DNA of 36,121 bases, taken from NCBI RefSeq assembly GCF_002234405.1, contig NZ_NMQT01000152.1, positions 1-36,121 on the forward strand, read 5' to 3'. Below the pieces are notes generated by a model, which made no database searches, was not told where the DNA came from, and saw nothing but the letters and a program-made list of their open reading frames with translations. Made by a program: the position numbers and the translations under genes. Shown piece after piece: positions 1 through 8,626 of the stretch; position 1 is the first letter of the stretch; every line of letters begins with the position of its first letter. The DNA comes from Amycolatopsis thailandensis (GTDB lineage Bacteria > Actinomycetota > Actinomycetes > Mycobacteriales > Pseudonocardiaceae).

Positions 1-90
1 GGGGACTTTCCGCGCGTGTGATGAGGGGAAAGTCCCCTTCGCCTCGCGGATCGCCGTCGAGCGCCGGTCCGTGAAGGCCTCCTTGAGAGA
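1..90. repeat. Intergenic hairpin repeats at window start
   Basis: GGGGACTTTCC (1-11) and GGAAAGTCCCC (27-37) form a perfect 11-bp inverted repeat. From 71 the sequence GTGAAGGCCTCCTTGAG follows. The same two elements recur at 16002-16050 and 31443-31459, so this is a dispersed repeat family and not a gene. It probably acts as a transcript end for a gene left of the window. Confidence 0.7.
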
Positions 91-110
91 CCCAGGGTCG
101 CTCGACACCC

Positions 111-134
111 ACTGGGCCACGATCGCGGCCCAGT
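111..134. repeat. 24-bp near-perfect palindrome
   Basis: The arms ACTGGGCC and GGCCCAGT flank a CGATCG core. Only the pair at 119/126 breaks the symmetry. It lies in the gene-free stretch 1-427, where I see no convincing coding sequence. The role is unknown; a protein-binding site is possible. Confidence 0.45.
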
Positions 135-427
135 CACTCAACTGCGCAGAGTAGTAGGCCCCACGTGGTGAGTGTTCGGCGCGAGATGCTTTTGAACCGT
201 CTGAAGCTTAGGGAGATGTACCCAGGAATGTTGGCTTAGCGCTTGCTCATGCCCCGCTGTCACCCAGGCTGAAGCAGTCGACCGCGAGAGCCTGTCCAGG
301 CGACTCGAATGGACAGTTGGACGGGGGCGGCCTGCCCGTTTCCGAGCGCCATTTGGACACCGGACTACCCGCGTACTCTGCGGAATCGCCGGGTTCCCGG
401 ACACCCCGACGAGCAGCGAGGAGCATC

Positions 428-1081
428 ATGCCCGAACAGCGCACCGCCCTGGTCACCGGAGCCAACCGAGGGCTCGGGCAAGCGGTCGCCGCCGAACTCG
501 CCCGGCGTGGCCTGAGGGTCGTGCCCACGTCACGGCAGCCGGGCGAAGCGGGCGTGTCGCAGGTCTTGGACGTCACCGACGCCGCAAGCGTACGGAGCGC
601 CGGAGAGCAGGTCGGCGAGGTGGACGTGCTGATCTGCAACGCGGGTGTCCTGCTCGATCCCGGCAACGATCCGCTGTCGGTGCCGCTGGATCTCGTCGAG
701 CGCAGTCTGGTGGTGAACCTGCTGGGCGGCTGGCGGGTGGCACAGACGTTCCTCCCGGGGATGATCGCCCGAGGCTGGGGCCGGGTGGTCTTCGTCTCCA
801 GCGACGCCGGTTCCTACGACCGGGGCCTTTTCACCGGCGCACCGGGCTATTCGGTGTCGAAGGCGGCGCTCAACGGACTGACCATGATGCTGGCCTCGCA
901 TACGAAGGGATCCGGGGTGCTGGTGAACGCGGTCAACCCCGGTCCGACACGGACCAGGATGATGCCGATGGCGGAACGATCGGTCGAGGAGTCCGCGAAC
1001 GACATCGTCCACGCGGCCACCCTTCCCGATGACGGCCCGTCCGGAATCCTCCTGGAGAACGGACAACCCGCTCCCTGGTAA
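428..1081 (+). CDS. SDR family NAD(P)-dependent oxidoreductase
   Basis: A 217-residue classical short-chain dehydrogenase/reductase. The N-terminal dinucleotide-binding motif TGANRGLG is at about residues 10-17, the structural NAG at 71-73, and the catalytic Tyr-x-x-x-Lys is YSVSK (Y141, K145). It is followed by the NPGPTRTRM loop. I chose the ATG at 428 because GAGGAG lies 4 nt upstream and because the TGxxxGxG motif then falls at the usual distance from the N-terminus; the frame is open further upstream to 317 but that part is not SDR-like. It is slightly shorter than the usual 240-250 residues. The substrate cannot be told. It is monocistronic, ending 126 bp before the NACHT gene start. 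Confidence 0.9.
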   Translation: MPEQRTALVTGANRGLGQAVAAELARRGLRVVPTSRQPGEAGVSQVLDVTDAASVRSAGEQVGEVDVLICNAGVLLDPGNDPLSVPLDLVERSLVVNLLGGWRVAQTFLPGMIARGWGRVVFVSSDAGSYDRGLFTGAPGYSVSKAALNGLTMMLASHTKGSGVLVNAVNPGPTRTRMMPMAERSVEESANDIVHAATLPDDGPSGILLENGQPAPW

Positions 1082-1207
1082 CGCATATTCTCGAAGCTTT
1101 CGCGCTTGAGACGGCAGGTCGGCGCACACCCTCGCGAGCCACGTAACGACGTCGGCGGACCCGCCGACCCTCGTTGTGCGGTGACCGCTATCGGAACGAG
1201 GGTGCGC

Positions 1208-4200
1208 GTGGCGATCGAGGCCGGCCTGATGAAGATCGGTGGCTCCATCGCCACCGCGTGCGGGAAGCTCTGGCTCGCCGAACGCAAACGAAAGGCCGAA
1301 CGCGAGCTCGGTCTCGCCGAACTCGCTCAAGCGCGGGGACTCGGGCTGCTCCCGCAGCAGAGGTTGCAGAAGCAGCTGAAGGAACTGACCGAGACGATCG
1401 CGAAGAAGCTTTCGGTCGCCGTCGCCACCGAGTTCCCGCGGCTGCCGGACAACGAACGCGCGGCGGCCATCGACGCCGTGGTGAAGACGCTGGATATGGC
1501 CGACCTCAGCGACTCCGCCCTGTTGCGCGCGGACATGAGCCTCGACGGACTCGAGGAGGCGCTCGCCGAGCCGGTGCGTGTGGTGCTGGCCGGTGCCCAT
1601 CTGGGCCCGGAGACGACCGCGTACTTCGAGCTGGTTCTGTGGGAGGCCGTGGCGTACTTCGCCGAGATCATCGTGTCCCTGCCGGGGTTCCAGGGCCGGG
1701 CGCTGCGCGAGCTGCTGACCCGCGAGTCCACGATCATCGACAGCCTGCGGGAGATCTTCGATCGCATGCCGCAACGCTCGGACACGGGGGAGCGGCCTGT
1801 CACGAAAGCCGAGATCGCCTATTCGCGGGAGATCGCGCGCAAGCTCGACCTCGTCGAGTTGTTCGGCGTGACCTCGATCAGTCCGAAAAGACGGCTGCCG
1901 TTGAGCGTCGCGTACGTCGGCCTGACGGTCCTGGCCGATCGCGGCCGGGGAGGCGCGATGTACCGGCTGGAAGACGCCGACGTCGCGAGATCGGTCGACG
2001 AGCGCGGCGTCGAGGCGGTGCTCTCGCAGAACCCGCGGCTGCTCGTCCGCGGCGAGGCGGGATCCGGGAAGACGACGTTGCTCCGCTGGCTGGCCGTCAA
2101 CGCGGCCCGCGCCGGTTTCGAAGCGCCGTTGCAGCGCTGGAACGATCTGGTGCCGTTCTTCGTCCAGCTACGGCGGTACAGCGACAAACCGCTGCCCGGA
2201 CTGCAAGACCTCAACGCCGGCATCGGCTGGCAGGTGATGGCCGACGCGCCGCGGGGGTGGATCGGCTCGGTACTGAAGGACGGCCGTGGCCTGATTCTCG
2301 TGGACGGCCTCGACGAGCTGCCGGAGTCACGGAGAAAGCACGTCCACGACTGGCTCGAAGACCTCGTCGCCGCGTATCCGGGCTGCCGGTACGTCCTGAC
2401 TTCGCGCTCGCCCGCGGTCACCGACGACTGGCTGGAGAACGCCGGCTTCCGGCACGCCGAACTCCAGGCCATGAGTCCGAGCCATGTCGCCCTGTTCGTC
2501 CGCCACTGGCACGAGGCGGCGGGAGTCGACGAATCCGAAGAAGGACGACAGGACCTCGAAATGCTCCGGGGCAGGCTCGTGGCGTCGATCGACGCGAGTC
2601 TGGCGCTCAAGAGCCTGGCGACGAATCCCTTGCTGTGCGCACTTCTGTGCGCCCTGAACCGTGACCGGCGGAGCAGCCTTCCCACCCGCCGGATCGAGCT
2701 CTACCGGACCGCGCTGGAGATGCTGCTCAGCAAACGCGACTCCGGCCGCGACGTGGTGGACAAGCTTTCGGAAGAGCTCTCCGTCGACGACAAACTCCAG
2801 GTCCTGGCCGACCTTGCCTACTGGTACACGGAAACCGGGCTGGCGACGGCCGAGCGTGATCGCGTGCTGTACCAGATCGAGCTGAGCCTGCGGAATTTCA
2901 GCGGCCGCCATCTCGACCCCGAAGACGTCTACCGGCATCTCCTGCTGCGTACCGGTGTGCTGCGTGAGCCGGTCGTGGGCCGGGTCGACTTCCTGCACAA
3001 GACGTTCCAGGAATTCCTGTGCGCGCGCAGGATCATCGAAAGCGACTTGGGCGAGAAGCTGATTTCGAAGATCCGGCACGAACAGTCCTACGAGATCATC
3101 GTCATGGCGGTGGGGCAGGCGCGCCCCCGGGAGCAGAACCGCATCTTCACGAAGCTCCTCCGCAAGGTCGCCGCGGCGGAGAACGAAACCGATCGCAAAC
3201 GGCTCAAGCTGCTCGTCGTGCGTTGCCTGGAAACCGCGAACAGGCTCAGCCCGGACCTGTACGAGGAGGCGCTGGACGAGATCCGGGAGATCATCCCGCC
3301 CCGCACCCTCGACGAGGCAAGGTCACTGGCCATGAGCGGCGCGGACGCCCTGCGCTACCTGACGGTGTCCGACCTCCGGCCCGACGAGGCGGTGGCCAGC
3401 ATCCGGACCGCGGCGCTGGTCGGCGGAACGGAGGCACTCGAACTCATCACCGCGATCGCCGAGCGCTACTCGTTCGCTTCGATCGGCGACGAGCTCGTCA
3501 GCGTCTGGCCGTTCTTCGAGCCTGTCGAGTTCGCCCAGCGCGTGTTCAAGAAGGCGCCTTCGGACGCGATGACGCTCGTCGTGGACGACATGACCGTGCT
3601 ACCGGGGGTGGAGGTTTCGCCGTTCTCCGCCGTGGTGTGCGAGTTCGCCGGCGCGGTGAAACCGGCCGACCTGGCGACCGCGGCGAATCTGCGGACGCTC
3701 GTGGGCGCACGCCTGTCGGGCTGTCCGGCGGCCGCCGATCTGTCGTGGCTGCGAGACTGCGACGGTCCCGTGGCCACGGTCTCGGCGACGCGCTGCGAGA
3801 ACCTGCGCGACATCAGCGCACTCGAGTCGCTGCCCGGTCTCACCCGGCTGAGCCTGCTCGACATCGCGCCCTCGGTGGATTTCTCCCGGCTGGCGGAGCT
3901 GAAAGGACTGGTCGAGCTCCAAGTGGGGCCGACCGACCAGGTCACGGCCTCGCACCTGGTCACCAGCCTGCCGGACCTCGAAACGCTCGGACTGAGCAGC
4001 TGTATCGGGCTCGCGTCGATCAGCGACCTCGGCGCGCACGGGTCGTTGCGGCGGCTGAGCCTCGACGACTGCCACGCGCTCACGCGGGCGGGCGACCTCA
4101 CCGGATTGCTGCCCAGGCTCGAATCCCTCGTGCTGGAGGAGCTTCCGCAGCTGGAAGATCTCGAAGGCACGGGCGGCGCGGGGCACATCCGGTCGCTGGC

Positions 4201-4510
4201 CGTCCGCTGGTGTGATTCGTTCGCCTCGCTCGAAGGGATCGAAGCCTTCACTGGACTCGAAGAGCTGTCGCTGATCGAGCTGCGCTCCCTGTCGGACCTG
4301 TCCCCGCTGGCCGAGCTCAAGGAGCTGAGACGGCTGAGGCTGCGGGATTGCCGTCGCGTCCGCGACCTGTCGATCCTCGATCGGTTGCCACGGCTACGGC
4401 TCCTGGACACCGTCGGGTCCGGCGTCCAGCCCACTCCGCGTCACCTCGCCGCGTATCCGCGGATCCGGTTCTCGGACAACACCAGGGCCCAGGCCCGCGA
4501 CGACTGGTGA
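1208..4510 (+). CDS. NACHT-domain NTPase with leucine-rich repeats (bacterial NLR-like)
   Basis: A STAND-class NTPase of about 1100 residues, probably cytosolic. Residues 1-270 are a charged, largely helical domain like the NACHT N-terminal helical (NNH) domains. The NACHT domain follows: Walker A GEAGSGKTT at 282-290, Walker B LILVDGLDE at 362-370, then the winged-helix end FLHKTFQEFL at about 595-604. Residues 865-1085 carry repeated L-x-x-L-x-L units such as LRRLSLDDC and LEELSLIEL, i.e. leucine-rich repeats. The start is uncertain: GTG 1208 has GGAACGAGG 6 nt upstream; TTG 1106, GTG 1181 and ATG 1229 are other options. Bacterial NACHT proteins related to animal NLRs include proven antiphage proteins, so a role in phage sensing is a family-based inference. 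No TIR, nuclease or protease effector is obvious. Confidence 0.88.
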   Translation: MAIEAGLMKIGGSIATACGKLWLAERKRKAERELGLAELAQARGLGLLPQQRLQKQLKELTETIAKKLSVAVATEFPRLPDNERAAAIDAVVKTLDMADLSDSALLRADMSLDGLEEALAEPVRVVLAGAHLGPETTAYFELVLWEAVAYFAEIIVSLPGFQGRALRELLTRESTIIDSLREIFDRMPQRSDTGERPVTKAEIAYSREIARKLDLVELFGVTSISPKRRLPLSVAYVGLTVLADRGRGGAMYRLEDADVARSVDERGVEAVLSQNPRLLVRGEAGSGKTTLLRWLAVNAARAGFEAPLQRWNDLVPFFVQLRRYSDKPLPGLQDLNAGIGWQVMADAPRGWIGSVLKDGRGLILVDGLDELPESRRKHVHDWLEDLVAAYPGCRYVLTSRSPAVTDDWLENAGFRHAELQAMSPSHVALFVRHWHEAAGVDESEEGRQDLEMLRGRLVASIDASLALKSLATNPLLCALLCALNRDRRSSLPTRRIELYRTALEMLLSKRDSGRDVVDKLSEELSVDDKLQVLADLAYWYTETGLATAERDRVLYQIELSLRNFSGRHLDPEDVYRHLLLRTGVLREPVVGRVDFLHKTFQEFLCARRIIESDLGEKLISKIRHEQSYEIIVMAVGQARPREQNRIFTKLLRKVAAAENETDRKRLKLLVVRCLETANRLSPDLYEEALDEIREIIPPRTLDEARSLAMSGADALRYLTVSDLRPDEAVASIRTAALVGGTEALELITAIAERYSFASIGDELVSVWPFFEPVEFAQRVFKKAPSDAMTLVVDDMTVLPGVEVSPFSAVVCEFAGAVKPADLATAANLRTLVGARLSGCPAAADLSWLRDCDGPVATVSATRCENLRDISALESLPGLTRLSLLDIAPSVDFSRLAELKGLVELQVGPTDQVTASHLVTSLPDLETLGLSSCIGLASISDLGAHGSLRRLSLDDCHALTRAGDLTGLLPRLESLVLEELPQLEDLEGTGGAGHIRSLAVRWCDSFASLEGIEAFTGLEELSLIELRSLSDLSPLAELKELRRLRLRDCRRVRDLSILDRLPRLRLLDTVGSGVQPTPRHLAAYPRIRFSDNTRAQARDDW

Positions 4511-4523
4511 TCGCGCCGACTCC

Positions 4524-4580
4524 TTGACAGCCTCCGGCCTCATTCATACATTCATACAGGCGTTGTCAATCTGTATGAAT
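4524..4580 (+). promoter_or_regulatory. Promoter with ATTCATACA inverted-repeat operator
   Basis: TTGACA (4524-4529) is followed after 17 nt by TACATT (4547-4552), a good -35/-10 pair. ATTCATACAG (4550-4559) and CTGTATGAAT (4571-4580) form a perfect 10-bp inverted repeat with an 11-nt spacer. A third half site, ATTCATACAT, lies at 4542-4551. The site overlaps the -10, as for repression, and the likely ligand is the TetR protein encoded at 7168 at the end of this operon (inference). Confidence 0.7.
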
Positions 4581-4600
4581 GACGCTGGGAGTTGATCCGC

Positions 4601-6070
4601 ATGCGACTCGGCAAGACCGCCGTCGTCCTCGGTGGCAGCGCCGCCGGGCTCTGTACCGCCGGAGCACTCGCCCCGTATTTCGACCGGGTCCTGGTATTCG
4701 AACGCGACGAGCTCCCGTCCGAGGCCGAACATCGGCGCGGCGTCCCGCAGAGCAAGCATCCGCACTTCCTGCTGAACTCCGGCCGCCGCGCGATCGGCGC
4801 GCTGTTCCCCGGGTTCGAAGACGACCTCATCGCCGCCGGCGGGCTGCATCTCATGCCGTCCATGGACGCCGCCTACCTCGACGGCGAAGGCTGGTCGGCG
4901 CGCAAACGCAGCGCGATGACGATGATCTACAGCTCACGGATCCTCATCGAACGCGTGCTGCGCGACAAAGTCCGGGAGCTGCCCAACGTCGAGATCCGCG
5001 AAGGCGTCACGGTGAGCGGATTGACCACACGTGACGGCGAAGTCATCGGAGTCGGCCTGTCCGGCGACGAGCATGTCGACGCCGCTTTCGTGGTGGACGC
5101 GATGGGCCGCGGTTCCTCCGTCGGTGCCTGGCTGGCGGCGGCGGGCTGGCCCGAGCCCGAGGTGCGGACCCTCGACGCCAAGGTCACCTACACCTCGCGC
5201 TGGTACGACCTGCCCGCACCCGACGAGCGACCCGGGTCCTGGTGGTGGCAGCACCTGGTGATCATGCCGACCCCCGACAAGGGCACGCATCCGGACGAGC
5301 ACGAGTTCCTGGTGAACTTCTTCCCGATCGAGGGCAACCGGGTCATCGCGTGCATGGGCTCGTGGGGACTCGAAATGCCGCGGACCACCGAGGCCTTCGT
5401 CGAGTCGGCCCGCCGGGTGCGGGCACCGCTGTTCGCGGCCGCGATGGACCGGTCCACCCCGACGTCCGAGGTGCACCTGACGCGGTCGACCGGCAACAAG
5501 TGGCGGCGCTACGACAAGCTCCGGACCCCGCCGGGACGGCTGGCGTTCGTCGGGGACTCGATCTGCGCGTTCAACCCGTTCTACGCGCAGGGAATCAGTT
5601 CCGCCGCGGGTTCGGCGCTGCTGCTGCGCGAGCACCTCGCCCGCGCCGATCGTCCCGACGGGCAGTTCTCTTCGGCCTTCCTTGCCGCGCAACGAAAGCT
5701 GCTCAACGTCCCGTGGAGCCTCGCGATGGCGAGGGATCAGGGGTACGCCTGCGCCGTGGGCACCGAAAAGGCCGGCGAGTGGAAGCGCCGCCTGCTTTCG
5801 GCGATGTCCGGACCGGCGTTCAGGCTCATCGTCGGCGCCGCCCGCGAGGACGACGTGGTCGACGAGCACTTCGCGAAGGTGTTCAACCTCGACGAGTCGT
5901 TGCGCGACATGATGACGAACCCGAGGGTGATCGCCGGGCTCCTGCGCTACCGGGTCCGGGCCGCGCTGGGGCGGCACCGGGTTCCCTTCGACTTCGACGC
6001 CCGCGCCGAACCGCCGGTCACGGACTACTCACCGGGAGACGGCGCCGCGAAACCGGCGGTCTCCCGATGA
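4601..6070 (+). CDS. FAD-dependent monooxygenase/oxidoreductase
   Basis: A 489-residue flavoprotein. The Rossmann FAD motif VVLGGSAAG is at about residues 8-16, GVPQSKHPHFLL follows near residue 47, and the second FAD segment is FVGDSICAFNPFYAQGIS. This pattern fits the geranylgeranyl-reductase/epoxidase-like branch of FAD monooxygenases rather than the aromatic hydroxylases. The ATG at 4601 is preferred over TTG 4592 because GGGAG sits 9 nt upstream. It is the first gene of a three-gene operon and overlaps the next gene by 4 bp (ATGA), suggesting translational coupling and joint action with the membrane protein. The substrate is unknown; an epoxidation or hydroxylation of a lipid or terpenoid is possible (inference). 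Confidence 0.85.
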   Translation: MRLGKTAVVLGGSAAGLCTAGALAPYFDRVLVFERDELPSEAEHRRGVPQSKHPHFLLNSGRRAIGALFPGFEDDLIAAGGLHLMPSMDAAYLDGEGWSARKRSAMTMIYSSRILIERVLRDKVRELPNVEIREGVTVSGLTTRDGEVIGVGLSGDEHVDAAFVVDAMGRGSSVGAWLAAAGWPEPEVRTLDAKVTYTSRWYDLPAPDERPGSWWWQHLVIMPTPDKGTHPDEHEFLVNFFPIEGNRVIACMGSWGLEMPRTTEAFVESARRVRAPLFAAAMDRSTPTSEVHLTRSTGNKWRRYDKLRTPPGRLAFVGDSICAFNPFYAQGISSAAGSALLLREHLARADRPDGQFSSAFLAAQRKLLNVPWSLAMARDQGYACAVGTEKAGEWKRRLLSAMSGPAFRLIVGAAREDDVVDEHFAKVFNLDESLRDMMTNPRVIAGLLRYRVRAALGRHRVPFDFDARAEPPVTDYSPGDGAAKPAVSR

Positions 6071-7140
6071 GCGCCGTGTGCGGGCCGGACGCGGAGGCCG
6101 TCACACGCGGTCTCGGCTTCGACTGCCACGACGTCACCCCGTGGCTCTCGATCCGCCCGCCGTGGGAGGCGGCGCATTGGACGATGCCGCTGCTGGAACT
6201 GCTCGTTGTCGGCGGAGCGGTCTTCGCGCTGGTGCACGCCGTCCGCCGTCATCGTCAGGGCGATTCGACGAACCTGGCGTTGTGGTGCGCTTCGCTGGTC
6301 TACCTCTTCGTCATCGAACCACCGCTGTACTTCCCGGAGTGGTTCGGCCTCGAAGGGCAGTACGGATTCATCTTCGCCCACAACCGGTTCACCGTGCAGT
6401 TCATGTGGGACCGGCTGCCGCTCTACATCGTGGCGTTCTACCCGATGATCAGCCAGCTCGCCTACGAGCTCGTCCGGTCACTCGGGATCTTCCGCGCCCG
6501 CGGCGCGGCGATCGGCGCGGTGGCGGTCGCTTTCGCCTGTCAAGTGTTCTACGAGGTCTTCGACCATCTCGGCCCGCAACTGAAGTGGTGGGCCTGGAAC
6601 GGGAACAACCGGATCGTCAACCAGCCGGCACTGGATTCCGTGCCGATGAACAGCATGCTGCTCTTCGCCTCCGTTTCGATGGGCGCGATGACCTGGCTGG
6701 TGGTGCGCCTGGCGGGCGGACCACGGCGCGGCTGGTCGCTCGCGGGCCGCGTCGCGCTGGCGGGTGTCCTCACCCCGCCGACCATGGCGATCGCCGGCCT
6801 CCCGTCGAGCCTGTTCGACGGGAACACGACAGCGCAGGCTTGGATTCTCGGCGTCGAGCTGGCTTCGCTGTGGGTGGCGGGCACCTGGATCTTCGTCCGG
6901 CACCGAAGCCCCGGCGGCCCTTTGACGCCCTTCGCCCGGGTCTACCCCGCCGTCTACCTGGGCGGGCTGGCCGTGTTCTGGCTGGGCGCCTTGCCGGGCC
7001 ACCTCTCCGCCGAGGGTGGCATCACCGAAGACGGCACCCCGGTCGGGAGCGGGCTCTACGTGCTGGCGTGCTTCGTGGGCGCCGGGCTGATGCTGGCCGC
7101 GCTGTACCGCGTACGTCGTGGGACACCTGCCACCGTCTGA
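6067..7140 (+). CDS. Polytopic membrane protein of unknown function
   Basis: A 357-residue protein with about eight or nine hydrophobic segments, such as LLELLVVGGAVFALVHAV near residue 41 and the final stretch before RRGTPATV. Between them are conserved-looking polar/aromatic loops: EPPLYFPEWFG, YEVFDHLGPQ and WWAWNG. I do not recognise the family with certainty. The Glu/His/Asp/Trp-rich loops suggest an integral membrane enzyme rather than a transporter; a distant link to AveC-like or cyclase-type membrane proteins is speculation. The ATG overlaps the stop of the flavoprotein gene by 4 bp, and the TetR gene follows 27 bp downstream, so the three genes form one operon. Confidence 0.75.
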   Translation: MSAVCGPDAEAVTRGLGFDCHDVTPWLSIRPPWEAAHWTMPLLELLVVGGAVFALVHAVRRHRQGDSTNLALWCASLVYLFVIEPPLYFPEWFGLEGQYGFIFAHNRFTVQFMWDRLPLYIVAFYPMISQLAYELVRSLGIFRARGAAIGAVAVAFACQVFYEVFDHLGPQLKWWAWNGNNRIVNQPALDSVPMNSMLLFASVSMGAMTWLVVRLAGGPRRGWSLAGRVALAGVLTPPTMAIAGLPSSLFDGNTTAQAWILGVELASLWVAGTWIFVRHRSPGGPLTPFARVYPAVYLGGLAVFWLGALPGHLSAEGGITEDGTPVGSGLYVLACFVGAGLMLAALYRVRRGTPATV

Positions 7141-7167
7141 GATTCTTCGTTCGGGGAAGATGGAGCG

Positions 7168-7773
7168 ATGGGGCACCACGGATGGCAGGGCAACCCACCC
7201 GGAACCGAGCAGGAGGCTCGCCGCCGGATCCTCGACGCGGCGATGGCCTGCATCGACCGGGTCGGCCTCGCCAAGACCAGCCTCTCCGACGTCGCCGCGG
7301 AGGCGGGCGTGACCCGGCAGACCGTCTATCGCTACTTCCCGAGCCTTGCCGACATCCTCGGCGCTGTCGCGCTCGACAGGGTCGAGGAGTTCGCGAGGCG
7401 GATGGAGCGGCATCTGGCCTCGTTCGGCAGCCCCGCCGAGGTCGCCGTGGAATCCGTGGTGTTCGGCGTCCGGGCGGTCCCCGAAGATCCCCATCTCGGG
7501 CTGCTCCTCCAGGCGGGTGAAGCCGACGTCTTCACCATCGCGGTCGCCTCGTCGCAGTCCTTCTCGCTCGGTGCGCGGATCCTCCGCAACGTGCCGGTCG
7601 ACTGGAAAGCCGTGGGCGTCACGACGGACGAGGACTTCGAAGGGCTCGCCGAAATGCTGATGCGGCTGTTCCTCTCGTTCCTGCGATACCCCTCGACCCC
7701 GCCCCGCACCGACGACGAACTCCGGGCGCTGGTCCGCCGCTGGGTCGGTCCCGCGCTGACCGCACGTTCGTGA
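7168..7773 (+). CDS. TetR family transcriptional regulator
   Basis: A 201-residue TetR-type repressor. The N-terminal helix-turn-helix includes ARRRILDAAMACIDRVGL, then VAAEAGVTRQTVYRYFPSL; the C-terminal part is a divergent ligand-binding domain. GGAAG lies 8 nt before the ATG. It is the last gene of the flavoprotein-membrane protein operon and most likely autoregulates it through the ATTCATACAG/CTGTATGAAT site at 4550-4580 (inference from operon position and TetR habit). The inducer may be the substrate of the operon's enzymes. Confidence 0.9.
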   Translation: MGHHGWQGNPPGTEQEARRRILDAAMACIDRVGLAKTSLSDVAAEAGVTRQTVYRYFPSLADILGAVALDRVEEFARRMERHLASFGSPAEVAVESVVFGVRAVPEDPHLGLLLQAGEADVFTIAVASSQSFSLGARILRNVPVDWKAVGVTTDEDFEGLAEMLMRLFLSFLRYPSTPPRTDDELRALVRRWVGPALTARS

Positions 7774-7897
7774 CAATCCAAACCCGTGAAGTATCGACGC
7801 GGATGGTAGTTATTCACCGACAATAGTCAGGGTTCTTGCCCGTCCTTCACGATGCTGCCACCCTCGCCGAAGACGATCATTGGCGAAAGGGGAGCGC

Positions 7898-8623
7898 ATG
7901 GGATGGTGGTGGCGGGAATTCTCCGGCGCCGCACCGTGGTCGCTGCTCGTCGCCGCGGCCGGTGCGGGCGTCGCCGAATTCGTGGCGCGGCTTCGCGGGA
8001 AACGACGTCGCCCGTTCGCGGTCGCCCTGGATTTCGCTTTGCTGGCTTCACTTCTCGCGGTACTGCTGGTTGTTTTCGTCCCGGCGCCGACGGCCGCGCG
8101 TGGCTCGTCGGTGAGTCTTCATCTACTGGCGGACGTCCTGCCCGTCTTCAGTGACCGCCCGGACGTGGCCGTGGTTCAGTTGGCGGGCAACGTTTTCCTG
8201 CTGGCACCGCTCGCGCTGCTGATCCCGGTGCGCTTCGGCGGGGCGTCGGTGCCCCGGATCGTCGTCTCGGCGTTCGCGGTGTCCGTCTCGATCGAATGTC
8301 TCCAGGTCTGGCAGGACGCCGGCCGGGTCGGCTCGCTGGACGACGTGCTGTGCAACACGGCGGGCGCCGCGCTCGCGGCCTGGTGCGGAAGCCGGTGGCG
8401 TGGCCGGACGGCGCCGTCGGGCACGGTTCGCGTGTGGCACCGGTCGGGAATCGAGGTCCGTCGCCCCGGACCTGCGAACGCGCGCCGGGGGCAACGGCTG
8501 ATCGGCCGCGTGACCCTGAGCGACCTTCCGCCGATGGCCGAAGGCGCGACCCTCGAAATCACCCTGTCCGAATCGGACGGTGGAGCACTGCTCGTCTCGG
8601 CTCAAGCCTCGGTGGCGGCGTGA
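7898..8623 (+). CDS. VanZ-like family membrane protein
   Basis: A 241-residue protein. Hydrophobic segments sit near residues 12-28, 45-66, 93-110 and 118-130. The VanZ signature is visible: a GNVFLLAPLALLIPVRF segment followed by SIECLQVW and GRVGSLDDVLCNTAGAALA (S-x-E-x-x-Q and D-D-x-x-x-N-x-x-G). About 80 soluble residues follow, which is a longer tail than usual. The ATG at 7898 has AAGGGGAG a few bases upstream; an in-frame TTG at 7880 is less likely. VanZ gives low-level teicoplanin resistance in the vanA element, but most actinobacterial VanZ-like proteins have no known function. It is convergent with the gene at 8627, with 3 bp between the stops. Confidence 0.85.
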   Translation: MGWWWREFSGAAPWSLLVAAAGAGVAEFVARLRGKRRRPFAVALDFALLASLLAVLLVVFVPAPTAARGSSVSLHLLADVLPVFSDRPDVAVVQLAGNVFLLAPLALLIPVRFGGASVPRIVVSAFAVSVSIECLQVWQDAGRVGSLDDVLCNTAGAALAAWCGSRWRGRTAPSGTVRVWHRSGIEVRRPGPANARRGQRLIGRVTLSDLPPMAEGATLEITLSESDGGALLVSAQASVAA

Positions 8624-8626
8624 GCG

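Noticed and set aside
181..240. Short frame ending LKLREMYPGMLA before a stop
   Set aside because: Too short to assign; it might be a decayed gene end but no family could be named.
530..1774. 414-codon open frame on the minus strand
   Set aside because: It overlaps the SDR and NACHT genes antisense, has low-complexity Arg/Gly/His-rich translation and no family motif; a typical high-GC shadow frame.
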